Origin: Limnohabitans planktonicus II-D5
GTDB taxonomy: Bacteria; Pseudomonadota; Gammaproteobacteria; Burkholderiales; Burkholderiaceae_C
Assembly: GCF_001270065.2 (NCBI RefSeq)
Contig: NZ_LFYT02000005.1
Coordinates: 124,001-188,000, forward strand
Direction: 5' to 3'
Length of the DNA stretch: 64,000 nucleotides
Shown: positions 44,202-52,180 of the stretch, one piece after another
Layout of the letters: each line of letters starts with the position of its first letter
How positions within the stretch are numbered: the stretch's first letter is position 1
The notes under the pieces: model-generated
Databases searched by the model: none
The model's input: the letters and a program-made list of their open reading frames with translations, nothing else
What the model was told of the DNA's origin: nothing
Made by a program: the position numbers and the translations under genes

Positions 44202-45320
44202 TCAGGCTCTTTGTTGAAGCCCTGCAGCGTTGGGGGGCTGCTGTGCGTCGTCCCGGCTGGCGTGCGCCTGAAAGGCCGAGGGCTCGGAGGCTGAAGGCGA
44301 AGCTGAATGCGCCCCAGCAGCCGGGTTTTCAAAACCCGAGGGCGTGGGCAGGATCGACTGCAACACCGTCAGCACGTTCTGCAAACGCGGGTCGTTGGTT
44401 TGCGCGTCGTCAGTGGTGTCGTTGATGCAAAAAAATTCGAGGGAACCGAACTCAGCCACCAGAGCTTCCAGCTGCTCGTTTTGATCCGCCTCCCCTGTAG
44501 ACACATATCGATGGCGATAAGTCCGGATGCTGGCCATGCCATGCGCCAAGGCCCAACGCAGCACGAAGTCCGACACGATGGTGGGCTTGTCCCAGCTGCG
44601 AAACACGGTGGACCGGACGGCGGCAAACAGCTCGGGGGCCGTGTCTTCAAGCTCCAGCAAGATGGACTTGAGCATGGGCCGGGGCGAATGCGCAAATGTG
44701 CGGAAGGTGCTTTGGTACAAAGGGTCTTGCTCGCGCAGCGCGGGGGTGCCCGATTGGGCTTTGTCGCGCAGCCACTGGATGGACAGGCGGCAGGCATTTT
44801 CCAGCGAGGTCGCATCCATGCGCATGGCTTCGTCGCTGACCTCGGGGTCATCCGACCAGGTCACATGAAAGCCATCAGGGTGAAACCAGTCGTCAAGCCG
44901 CACCGGGGCGCCAAAGAACACGTCGTCGTTGAAATAAAAGTAGCGCTCGGACAGACCGGGAATGCGGTGAATCCAGGACTCGATGTGCCCTGAGTCAAAG
45001 GTGGGCAATGAGGCTTCAGGCATCAAATCACGATGGTCCACCAAGGTCAGGCGGTCCGATGGGCAAAGCCAGTCGGGGGCCTGGGCATCGGTGACGATGT
45101 AAACGTGGCCATGGTCAGGGAAAAATTTCTCCAGCGCACGCAGGCTGTAACGCAACTCGTGGTTGTCCCGAAAACGCCCTTCCACATTGCTATAGCGGGC
45201 CATGGCAGCACTGGAATCGGTGGGAAGTTGCTGCAAGGCCGCCTGGCGCTTGGCCCGCCAGTTCGAATCGTTCCCGTCTACCCACAAATAGACAATGTCG
45301 ATGGGCGAATCTCTGGTCAT
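44202..45320 (-). CDS. Stealth-family phosphosugar transferase
   Basis: A 372-residue protein with Stealth domains in order: CR1 DIVYLWVDGNDSNW, CR2 EGRFRDNHELRYSLRALEKFFPDHGHVYIVTDAQAPDWL and LPTFDSGHIESWIHRIPGLSERYFYFNDDVFFG, CR3 around SDFVLRWALAHGMAS. Stealth proteins transfer hexose-1-phosphates from UDP-sugars in capsule synthesis and include the GlcNAc-1-phosphotransferase relatives. No capsule cluster is nearby, so the acceptor is unknown. The last 50 residues are Ala/Ser/Pro-rich. Confidence 0.9.
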   Translation of the reverse strand: MTRDSPIDIVYLWVDGNDSNWRAKRQAALQQLPTDSSAAMARYSNVEGRFRDNHELRYSLRALEKFFPDHGHVYIVTDAQAPDWLCPSDRLTLVDHRDLMPEASLPTFDSGHIESWIHRIPGLSERYFYFNDDVFFGAPVRLDDWFHPDGFHVTWSDDPEVSDEAMRMDATSLENACRLSIQWLRDKAQSGTPALREQDPLYQSTFRTFAHSPRPMLKSILLELEDTAPELFAAVRSTVFRSWDKPTIVSDFVLRWALAHGMASIRTYRHRYVSTGEADQNEQLEALVAEFGSLEFFCINDTTDDAQTNDPRLQNVLTVLQSILPTPSGFENPAAGAHSASPSASEPSAFQAHASRDDAQQPPNAAGLQQRA

Positions 45321-45485
45321 TTTGGCGTTGGATTTTTAAAAAAAGTGGCAGAGTCTAGCAGTGGCTTTGAAAAACTTGTCAAAACCCACCCAGTCCTGTG
45401 GGCCACTGCACAGACGATTCAGGGATTGTATGAATGCCCGTCCGCCTTGCCTTTGTGCGGCGGGTGCCTGCGGCCTGCAGGAGCG

Positions 45486-45840
45486 TTAAGCATCCAGATG
45501 CACCGAGAGCAGGCCTGTCCAGTCGGTGGTGAAAGCGCCCGTCTTGTTCTCTTGCTGCATCGCCCACAATTTGATCGCCCCCGGGCCCCCACACTGGCCA
45601 GTTTCAGGGTGCCGCGCCCATAACCCGAACCGCCGAGATTTTGAGATTCAAACACGCGGCGCAACAGATGCCTTGATGGGCAAACCCGGTGCGGTCGCTC
45701 ATGTCGCCTTTCACCGAAATGTTCACTGACAACGCGACCCAGTCAGCGTCTTGCCCTGGACGCGGGCGAGGTCACGCGAATGGTCGGGGACTGAGTGGGT
45801 GCAAGGCCACCGCTGCGAACATCCAGCGGAACGGGGTGAA
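45486..45840 (-). pseudogene. Candidate fragmented gene between the Stealth and SOUL genes
   Basis: Read leftward, three protein-like pieces follow each other in different frames: LDVRSGGLAPTQSPTIRVTSP, then DADWVALSVNISVKGDMSD with RTGFAHQG, then ESQNLGGSGYGRGTLKLASVGA, and finally AIKLWAMQQENKTGAF with TTDWTGLLSVHLDA and a TAA at 45486-45488. None is long enough alone and the joins need three frame changes. The pieces look like a decayed beta-rich protein. No family is recognised. The remaining bases of this 560-base gap hold nothing recognisable. Confidence 0.35.
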
Positions 45841-45887
45841 TCTCTGAATTTGCTTTAATGGTGCAACACGTCACATGAAAGACCCCG

Positions 45888-46472
45888 ATGCGCTGGCTTA
45901 TTTCCATCTTGTCTCCCCTCTTGTTCCTTTTTTGCGAGGCTGCCATGGCCGTTGAAGAACCGCGTTACACCGTGCTCGTCTCAGACCCGCCATTTGAGGT
46001 GCGCCGCTACGCCGCCTTCACGGTGGCCCAAACGCAAATCAGTGGCGACTTTGATGCCGCCAGCCGCAGCGGGTTTCGGCGCATTGCGTCCTACATTTTT
46101 GGTGACAACATGCAAGCCGGGCTGGGCGCACAACGCAAAATTTCCATGACCGCTCCCGTCACCTTGGTGCCAGAGACCGAAGGCTGGCGCATGCATTTTG
46201 TGATGCCGTCTGCCGAAAGCCTGCAGACCCTGCCCCAGCCGCTCAACCCGCAAATCCAGCTGCGCCCCGTGCCCGAGCACGAAACGGTGGCGGTGCGATT
46301 CAGCGGCATCACCACGCAAGCGAGCATCCAGGAGCAAACCGAGCGCCTGCGGGCTTGGGCGCAGGCTCGCCAACTCAAGCTCAGCCCCACCGCCCAAATC
46401 GCCCGCTACGACGACCCCTTCACCCTGCCGTGGAACCGGCGCAACGAGATCTTGATCGACTTGCTGCCTTGA
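45888..46472 (+). CDS. SOUL-family haem-binding-like exported protein
   Basis: A 194-residue protein with a signal peptide (RWLISILSPLLFLFCEAAMA) and a SOUL domain: YTVLVSDPPFEVRRYAAFTVAQTQI, FRRIASYIFGDN, KISMTAPVTLVPE and WRMHFVMPSAESLQTLPQPLNPQIQLRPVP. SOUL/HBP proteins bind tetrapyrroles. In a phototrophic host this could involve bacteriochlorophyll precursors, but that is speculation. Confidence 0.92.
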   Translation: MRWLISILSPLLFLFCEAAMAVEEPRYTVLVSDPPFEVRRYAAFTVAQTQISGDFDAASRSGFRRIASYIFGDNMQAGLGAQRKISMTAPVTLVPETEGWRMHFVMPSAESLQTLPQPLNPQIQLRPVPEHETVAVRFSGITTQASIQEQTERLRAWAQARQLKLSPTAQIARYDDPFTLPWNRRNEILIDLLP

Positions 46473-46659
46473 TGCGCGAGGTGCAGGCCGCCCCGTCGAC
46501 AGCATCAAGCCAGACCGCAAAGTGCCCGCCACCATCCGTTTGTCGCCCGAGGTCTCGTCGGCTTTTCGTGCCACCGGTCATGGTTGGCAGACCCGCATCG
46601 ATGCTGCGCTCAAAGATTGGCTGCGCACGCATTTCCCCTCGGCTGAAGCTGGGCATTGA
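46456..46659 (+). pseudogene. 5'-truncated BrnA-type antitoxin remnant
   Basis: The frame opens after an in-frame TGA at 46453 and reads LDARGAGRPVDSIKPDRK, VPATIRLSPEVSSAFRATG, then HGWQTRIDAALKDWLRTH to TGA 46657-46659. The core RLSPEV...AFRATGxGWQTRIDAALKDWL is the BrnA/DUF4415 antitoxin C-terminal ribbon-helix-helix. The N-terminal half is missing and the only possible start is GTG 46522 without a ribosome-binding site. No brnT toxin is adjacent. The first bases overlap the SOUL gene. Confidence 0.7.
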
Positions 46660-46709
46660 GCCAACCCAAGCCCTGAGACTGGCACCCCATCAGACGCTGG
46701 CACAGCGCC

Positions 46710-47579
46710 CTACAGCGCCAAAATCTCTACGCTCCGCGTGAGCACCGGGCGGCACAAAATCTTGTAGCCATCGGCATCAAAATGAGCGGCCACTTGGCTG
46801 GCTGTTTGGCTCAGTTGGCGGGCCGTTTCGACGCTGGGGGCGCTGCCCAGATAGCACCAGTGCTGGACAACATGGATTTGCGTGAATTCCCCATCGCGCT
46901 CGACCAGGCCCACCGCCCCCGGGTACGGCCAGCACTCCACACGCAGCGCCAGCAGGCTGCTGAACAAGCGCTCGCGATGAGCGGTCGGGCTTTCGTCGCC
47001 CCGACACACGCCCGCGCATTGGCGGATCGCGGCCCTGAAACAGGCTTTGCCGGGGTGCAGTTTTTCCAGGCCCAGAGGGCCATAGCACAGCTTGTTTTGG
47101 TCAGCGATGGCCCGCAGCGCATCCAGTGCGGCGTGGCGGCTGGCATACAGGCCATACAGCTCAGGCTGGCTGGCAAAGTCGATGTCGCGGGCGTAGACGA
47201 CTTGCGGCACATCGCCCGTCAGTTGCAGGCTGCACAGCTGTTGGTTGCGGCGCAGTTTCTGGTTGAACAGCGGGTGCTGGGCCTTGATCATTTGCGCCTC
47301 CAGCAGCAACGCCCCGATCTCGCCCGCCGTGCGGATGTGGCTGATGCGCTGGGTCTGGCGCAGCATGCGCGCTTCATCGGGCGTGCGCAGGTGCGACAGC
47401 AATCGGGCGCGGATGTTGATGCTTTTGCCGATGTACAGCGGCAAGTCACCTTCCTGACCGTGGAAGATGTAGACGCCTGCCCCGGTGGGCGCGTCTTCAA
47501 TGGCGCCCCGCAGGTGCTGCGGGTATTCGTAGAGCCGGCTGTCTTCAAAGTCGTCGCGGCGGCGGCGTGGCAAGGGCAT
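46710..47579 (-). CDS. cho: Cho-like excinuclease (UvrC homologue, GIY-YIG)
   Basis: A 289-residue nuclease with a GIY-YIG domain: GVYIFHGQEGDLPLYIGKSINIRARLLSHLRTPDEARML, then QRISHIRTAGEIGALLLEAQMIKAQHPLFNQKLRR. It lacks the UvrC C-terminal endonuclease domain, as Cho does. Cho makes the 3' incision in nucleotide excision repair when UvrC cannot. A perfect LexA box about 185 bases upstream matches the SOS control of E. coli cho. ATG 47579 is listed; a TTG at 47618 is possible. Confidence 0.9.
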   Translation of the reverse strand: MPLPRRRRDDFEDSRLYEYPQHLRGAIEDAPTGAGVYIFHGQEGDLPLYIGKSINIRARLLSHLRTPDEARMLRQTQRISHIRTAGEIGALLLEAQMIKAQHPLFNQKLRRNQQLCSLQLTGDVPQVVYARDIDFASQPELYGLYASRHAALDALRAIADQNKLCYGPLGLEKLHPGKACFRAAIRQCAGVCRGDESPTAHRERLFSSLLALRVECWPYPGAVGLVERDGEFTQIHVVQHWCYLGSAPSVETARQLSQTASQVAAHFDADGYKILCRPVLTRSVEILAL

Positions 47580-47764
47580 GGCGTCAGTGTTCGGTGAGGG
47601 GGTGTTGCAGGGCGGCAAGGAGGGTGCAAGGAGACGGCAAAGAAGCTCTGACGAGGCGGTTTTTTATGGGCTTGGGATGACTTGAGGGCAGTGCGGTCGC
47701 GGGTGATGTGTGGGCTGCGCGATGGCCACAAATTTTCGTGGCTAAGGTTCAACACGCCTTTGGA

Positions 47765-47780
47765 CTGTTTTTATTTACAG
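47765..47780. promoter_or_regulatory. LexA (SOS) box
   Basis: CTGT, eight bases TTTTATTT, ACAG: a perfect match to the canonical CTGT-N8-ACAG operator. It overlaps a palindromic CAGTATACTG that could serve as a -10 in either direction. The leftward target is cho; rightward there is no gene, only a terminator. Confidence 0.85.
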
Positions 47781-47832
47781 TATACTGAGCAGGTCTCGCT
47801 TCTAGCAGTTGCCTGACATTTTTGCTGATTTT

Positions 47833-47865
47833 CGCCCCTTGCCTTGCGGCTTGGGGCGTTTTTTT
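47833..47865 (+). terminator. Rho-independent terminator without an upstream gene
   Basis: Stem CGCCCC/GGGGCG with an inner GCC/GGC and T-T mismatches, followed by seven T (47859-47865). The orientation is rightward, yet no rightward coding gene precedes it. It lies about 70 bases after the LexA-box promoter region, so it may end a small RNA. It is not well shaped for the leftward metallohydrolase gene. Confidence 0.7.
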
Positions 47866-47885
47866 GGCCTGTCTCCGCCCATGGG

Positions 47886-48779
47886 CTATGCCACCACATA
47901 GCGTCCATCGCCTTGCAAGGCAATTTGCCCCTGCGCCAGCAGTTCATCCAGGTGCATGGCGATGGTGTTGCGCTCGGCGCAGGCCACAAAAGGCACGTCG
48001 TAGCCTGCGGGGTAGAGCAGGCGGCGGCTCACCAGTTCGCCCAGGCTGTGCGGGGCTTGCAAATAAGCCAGCAGCTGCGCGCTGCGCTCGTCGATCTTGC
48101 TGGCAAAGCGGGCCAAATCGGCCACAAATTGGGCCCGGTCGGTCACCACCGTTTTGTGGTGCGAGGTGGCCCAGATGCGGGCGTCCAGCTCGGCCACTTT
48201 TTTGAGTGTCTGCCGAAAATCGCTCAGGTTGGAGGTGGCATCGCCGTAGTAAGGGCCAAAGCCGCTCAGGTCGATGTCGCCAATGAAGGCCAGGCCTTCG
48301 CTCTCGACCACCAGAGCGCAGTGGCCTGCGGTGTGGCCCGGCAGGTGGTGCGCCCGCACCCGCACGCCGCCGCCCAAGTCCCACACCGCGCCGTCGCTGT
48401 AGCCGGTGGCGTCGGGCCGGGGCTGGTAATGAAAATCCTTTTGCACGATGGCCAGCATCGCGTCCAGCACGTCTTGCGGGTAGCCGTAGTGGCGGCACAG
48501 GCCGTCCCACGACTGGGCAGCAGCCAGGTCGGCCTCGTGTACCTGCACACGGGCGTGCGGCAGGCGGTGCAGCCCGGCCATGTGGTCTTCGTGCACATGG
48601 CCCAGGATGACCAGGTCCACCGTGTCCAGCTCGGGGCCAATGCGGTTGGCCACCTCAGGCGTGTCAAAGGCTACGCGCATGTCGGCACCCTGCACGATGA
48701 GCTGGTTGCCGTCGGGGTATTTGCCCGATTTTTCTCCCAAGTGCACACGCACCGCTCCAAAATCCAACACCGACGCCAT
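47886..48779 (-). CDS. MBL-fold metallohydrolase
   Basis: A 297-residue metallo-beta-lactamase-fold enzyme: LVILGHVHEDHMAGL (the HxHxDH motif), HLPGHTAGHCALVVES, then GDIDLSGFGPYYGD giving the bridging aspartate. The C-terminal helical region resembles MBL hydrolases acting on lactones or thioesters. AGGA precedes ATG 48779. Substrate unknown. Confidence 0.9.
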   Translation of the reverse strand: MASVLDFGAVRVHLGEKSGKYPDGNQLIVQGADMRVAFDTPEVANRIGPELDTVDLVILGHVHEDHMAGLHRLPHARVQVHEADLAAAQSWDGLCRHYGYPQDVLDAMLAIVQKDFHYQPRPDATGYSDGAVWDLGGGVRVRAHHLPGHTAGHCALVVESEGLAFIGDIDLSGFGPYYGDATSNLSDFRQTLKKVAELDARIWATSHHKTVVTDRAQFVADLARFASKIDERSAQLLAYLQAPHSLGELVSRRLLYPAGYDVPFVACAERNTIAMHLDELLAQGQIALQGDGRYVVA

Positions 48780-48862
48780 GAGGGCCCTTCCTGAACAGCG
48801 CCCCACCCAGAGCGCGACAGGCCACTATAGCCAGCGTGACAGCCCGGCGCTGGCACACGCGC

Positions 48863-48868
48863 TACAGT
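48863..48868 (+). promoter_or_regulatory. Candidate -10 element close to the transglutaminase-like start
   Basis: TACAGT lies seven bases before ATG 48876, with no ribosome-binding site between, again suggesting a leaderless or very short leader. Confidence 0.4.
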
Positions 48869-48875
48869 GACCTGC

Positions 48876-49553
48876 ATGACCGACCTGCCCTCCCCCGCCA
48901 CGCTGGCCGCCACGGCCTTGATCGACAGCGACCACCCGGACGTGATTGCCTTGGCGCGCCAGCACGCGCAAGGCGCTACCGACCGCGAACGCGCTGTGTC
49001 GCTGTACTTGGCGGTACGCGACCAATTTCGCTATGACCCCTACCGCATCGAGCTGTCCACCGAAGGCATGCGCGCCAGCTCGGTTATTGCCCAGGGCTCG
49101 GGCTGGTGTGTGCCCAAGGCGGCGCTGATGGCCGCCGCCTGCCGGGCAGCGGGCTTGCACGCCCGGCTGGGTTATGCCGATGTGCGCAACCACCTGAGCA
49201 CCGAGCGCTTGCGCCAGACCATGCAGACCGATGTGTTCATCTGGCACGGCTATGCCGACATTTGGCTGGACGGTCAATGGGTCAAGGCCACGCCCGCCTT
49301 CAACATCGAGTTGTGCGACAAATTCGGCCTGCTGCCGCTGGAGTTTGATGGGCGAAACGACTCGATTTACCACCCCTTTGACAAAGCGGGCAACCGGCAC
49401 ATGGAGTACGTGAACCAGCGCGGCACCTTTGACGACATGCCGCTGGCGCAGATCGTGGCCGACTTCAAAACCGTTTACCGAGGCTGGATGGCCGAGAACG
49501 ACCCGCTGCAAAACGCGAGTTTTGCGCAAGACGTGGAGAAGGAAACGCGTTGA
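48876..49553 (+). CDS. Transglutaminase-like family protein
   Basis: A 225-residue papain-fold protein. The catalytic cysteine is in QGSGWCVPKAALMAAACRAAGLHARLGYADV, and the histidine in FIWHGYADIWLDGQWVKATPAFN, which also supplies a D after the strand. Members act as cysteine proteases or amidases. The stop TGA overlaps the next ATG, so both proteins are made together. Confidence 0.9.
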   Translation: MTDLPSPATLAATALIDSDHPDVIALARQHAQGATDRERAVSLYLAVRDQFRYDPYRIELSTEGMRASSVIAQGSGWCVPKAALMAAACRAAGLHARLGYADVRNHLSTERLRQTMQTDVFIWHGYADIWLDGQWVKATPAFNIELCDKFGLLPLEFDGRNDSIYHPFDKAGNRHMEYVNQRGTFDDMPLAQIVADFKTVYRGWMAENDPLQNASFAQDVEKETR

Positions 49554-49924
49554 TGCAACGCACACTGGTTTTGTTGGACTCGATTGCGCTGGTCAACACC
49601 AGCCATGCAGGCACAGTGATCGTGTCCGGCTCGCACGGGGGCTTGTCGGCCTCGCATTTCGTGACGGCGCAAACCCACAAAGCTTTTGCGGTGGCTTTCA
49701 ACGATGCAGGTGGTGGCAAAGACGATGCCGGCCGCGTGGCGCTGCGCGAGTTACAGGCCGTGGGTGTGCTGGCCATGTTGTACGCCCACACTTCGGCCCG
49801 CATCGGCGAGGCACAAGACGGGCTGGACAACGGCGTGGTCAATGGGCTGAACGAGCTGGCCCTGGCGCACGGCCTGCAGCTGGGCATGCGGGTGTCAGAC
49901 GCCGTGCGGCAATTGGGGGCCTGA
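49553..49924 (+). CDS. Hypothetical protein coupled to the transglutaminase-like gene
   Basis: A 123-residue soluble protein: LVLLDSIALVNTSHAGTVIVSGSHGGLSASHFV, then AVAFNDAGGGKDDAGRVALRELQAVGVLAMLYAHTSARIGEAQD. The glycine-rich SGSHGG and NDAGGGKDDAG loops with the SARIG turn suggest a small alpha/beta fold. I do not recognise the family. Coupling through TGATG suggests a substrate or partner of the upstream enzyme. Confidence 0.7.
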   Translation: MQRTLVLLDSIALVNTSHAGTVIVSGSHGGLSASHFVTAQTHKAFAVAFNDAGGGKDDAGRVALRELQAVGVLAMLYAHTSARIGEAQDGLDNGVVNGLNELALAHGLQLGMRVSDAVRQLGA

Positions 49925-49959
49925 GACCGCAATCCATCGACCGCAGGGTGTGGCTCCTA

Positions 49960-50772
49960 TTGATTGGGCCTGCGAAGTTTTCAATGCGCAAAGATGTTGT
50001 AGGTCGGCGGTCGAAGACCCCGACATGGGCCTGTGCCGAAACCAATAACGTCGGACTCTGCGAGTGCCGACCTACGGGAAGCCCTGTTATGGACCCGGCC
50101 CCGTGAAGTTTTCAATGCGCAAAGATGTTGTAGGTCGGCGGTCGAAGACCCCGACATGGGCCTGTGCCTAACCTCATGTCGGACTCTGCGAGTGCCGACC
50201 TACGGGGAGCCCTGTTATTGATCCGGCCCTTTGAAGTTTTCAATGCGCAAAGATGTTGTAGGTCGGCGGTCGAAGACCCCGACAGGGGGCTGTGCCGAAA
50301 CCAATAACGTCGGACTCTGCGAGTGCCGACCTACGGGGAGCCCTGTTATTGATCCGGGCCTGCGAAGTTTTCAATGCGCAAAGATGTTGTAGGTCGGCGG
50401 TCGAAGACCCCGACATGGGCCTGTGCCGAAACCAATAACGTAGGACTCTGCGAGTGCCGACCTACGGGGAGCCCTGTTATGGACCCGGCCCTGTGAAGTT
50501 TTCAATGCGCCAAGATGTTGTAGGTCGGCGGTCGAAGACCCCGACATGGGGCTGTGCCGAAACCAACAACGTCGGACTCTGCGAGTGCCGACCTACGGGG
50601 AGCCCTGTTATTGATCCGGCCTTTTGAACTTTTCAATGCGCCAAGATGTTGCAGGTCGACTGTCGAAGACCCCGACATGGGCCTGTGCCGAAATCAATAA
50701 CGTCGGACTCTGCGAGTGCCGACCTTCGAGATGACATGTCTCACACATTTCAAACTTCAGCGTGCAGGATCC
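49960..50772. mobile_element. REPIN tandem array H: six units of about 131 bp, terminal repeat included in each
   Basis: Units start at terminal-repeat copies near 49962, 50092, 50220, 50351, 50482 and 50613 (spacings 130, 128, 131, 131, 131). Each carries a terminus such as GATCCGGCCCT, then TTGAAGTTTTCAATG, an AAAGATGTTG stretch, a rightward subtype-a hairpin, a spacer like GTGCCGAAACCAATAAC, and a leftward subtype-b hairpin. The whole array ends at 50733-50772 with the opposite terminus (CATTTCAAACTTCAG, CGTGCAGGATCC). So five extra copies of one terminus plus its hairpin pair were added inside a MITE-like element. It separates convergent genes. Confidence 0.92.
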
Positions 50773-50801
50773 CTAGAGAACGACTTTTCGCCTTGCCTGT
50801 T

Positions 50802-52004
50802 TCAAAGCTGCGCTGGCTTGGCCAAAGGCACGGCCTCAAACGCCACGCGGCTGGGCACGTCGCAGGCCACCCACATGGCGGGCGGCTGGGTGTGCATGAT
50901 GATGCCGGCCACGCTTTCAACGCGGCTTTCGGGTGGCACGCTGGGGTCGGGGCTGCGGCAGATGGACAAAAAACCGTCCGATTCGTCGCGCAAAAAGTGC
51001 TCCAACTCAGCTTGCCCGATGGGCGTTTGCAGCGCGTGTTGATAGGCGGTGCCCAAGCGGCTTTGACTTGACAAGCCTGGGCCCATGGGGGCTTGCTCGG
51101 CCAGCAGCGATTCACATACGAAATGGTTGGTGTGCACCACCACGCCATCGGTGGGCGCAACATCGGCCCAGCCAACGGGGGAGACCTCAAAGCAGGCGGC
51201 CTGGCCCTGGGCGTCGGCGCAAGGCACGTTGGAGGCCGCCCCAAAGCCCAAGCCCAGATCAGTCTGCAAAGCCTGCAAACGCTCGCGGGCGTGCGCCACC
51301 GAACGGCAGTCCAGCAAATGGCGCAGCAGCACATGCACCGGCACACCCAGGCGACTGCCGTCGCGCACCGAGCGCAAGATGTTCAGACCCAGCGCAAAGC
51401 CCGATTGGTTGATGCCGATCTTGGCCAGCATGCCCGCCTCGGTCAGGGTGGTGATGCTTTGGCCGCTGGGGCCTTGGGTATGCAGCAGCACCAGCGCTTC
51501 GCGCTGGCGGCCCATCCAGTCCCAGTTTTGCGCGAGCCAGGCTTGGCCTGTGCGGCTGGCGGCGGCGGTCACGCCCATGGCGGTGCATTCGCCGTCGCGC
51601 AAGGCGCTGTCCCAAGCGGCTTGCTCCAGCCAGTCGGGCAGGCCTGCGGCGCGGTTGGCGGCCAAGGCCACTTGGGCGGCGTGTTTCAAGTCTGGGGCAT
51701 CCGCCAAAAACGTAGGCGGCAAAATTTCGGTGCGGCAGTTCAGCGCCATCAGGCTGCCCAGGCTCTGGCCGCTGCCTTCGGCCATGCCGCGCAGCTCGGC
51801 CATGAGGTCGGCGTCAACCTGTTCGATCACCGGCTCAAAGCGCATGGCCCGATCGCAAGCGCTGGACCAGTCGATGCCACAGGCGGCAAACAATCGGGCA
51901 TAAGTGACCACGCTGTGCTGGATGCGGCCCTTGGCCTCGCGGCCATAAATCTGGCCGCGTTCATGGGCCGAGGCGGCACCCAAGATGTTGATGCAAGTGA
52001 ACAT
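50802..52004 (-). CDS. C45-family peptidase / acyl-CoA:6-APA acyltransferase-like
   Basis: A 400-residue Ntn-hydrolase: REAKGRIQHSVVTYARLF near the N-terminus, ALRDGECTAMGVTAAA with the nucleophile cysteine exposed after autocleavage, AQNWDWMGRQREALVLLHT and EAGMLAKIGINQSGFALGLNIL. Homologues hydrolyse or transfer N-acyl amides. AGGAG precedes ATG 52004. It is convergent with the transglutaminase pair across array H. Confidence 0.88.
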   Translation of the reverse strand: MFTCINILGAASAHERGQIYGREAKGRIQHSVVTYARLFAACGIDWSSACDRAMRFEPVIEQVDADLMAELRGMAEGSGQSLGSLMALNCRTEILPPTFLADAPDLKHAAQVALAANRAAGLPDWLEQAAWDSALRDGECTAMGVTAAASRTGQAWLAQNWDWMGRQREALVLLHTQGPSGQSITTLTEAGMLAKIGINQSGFALGLNILRSVRDGSRLGVPVHVLLRHLLDCRSVAHARERLQALQTDLGLGFGAASNVPCADAQGQAACFEVSPVGWADVAPTDGVVVHTNHFVCESLLAEQAPMGPGLSSQSRLGTAYQHALQTPIGQAELEHFLRDESDGFLSICRSPDPSVPPESRVESVAGIIMHTQPPAMWVACDVPSRVAFEAVPLAKPAQL

Positions 52005-52054
52005 GAGAAATTCTCCTGAAATTTTGAGAAAGTGCCTGAGGGTGTTCTCAGTGG

Positions 52055-52180
52055 TTACCCGGCATCGGAACCCGAAGCAATGGCCGGAAACTGCCTGGCC
52101 ACATGCACCACCGCACGCACGGTGGCGATACAAGGAACAGGGTCTTGGTCAAAGTACACAATGTAGTTTTCATGGGCCAT
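52055..52180 (-). pseudogene. ParE/RelE-type toxin remnant
   Basis: Leftward from ATG 52180, 41 residues MAHENYIVYFDQDPVPC, IATVRAVVHVARQFPAI end at TAA 52055-52057. The HENYIVYF ... VRAVVHVARQFPAI pattern is the last third of a ParE/RelE toxin fold (strand 3, strand 4, final helix). The first 50-60 residues are lost. Its beginning overlaps the end of the antitoxin-like gene, so a deletion has fused the antitoxin tail to the toxin tail. Confidence 0.65.

Noticed and set aside
47288-47755. 155-residue leftward frame starting just after the LexA box
   Set aside because: Only its first part lies outside cho; the rest is a shadow of the GIY-YIG domain. Kept only as a possible upstream frame.
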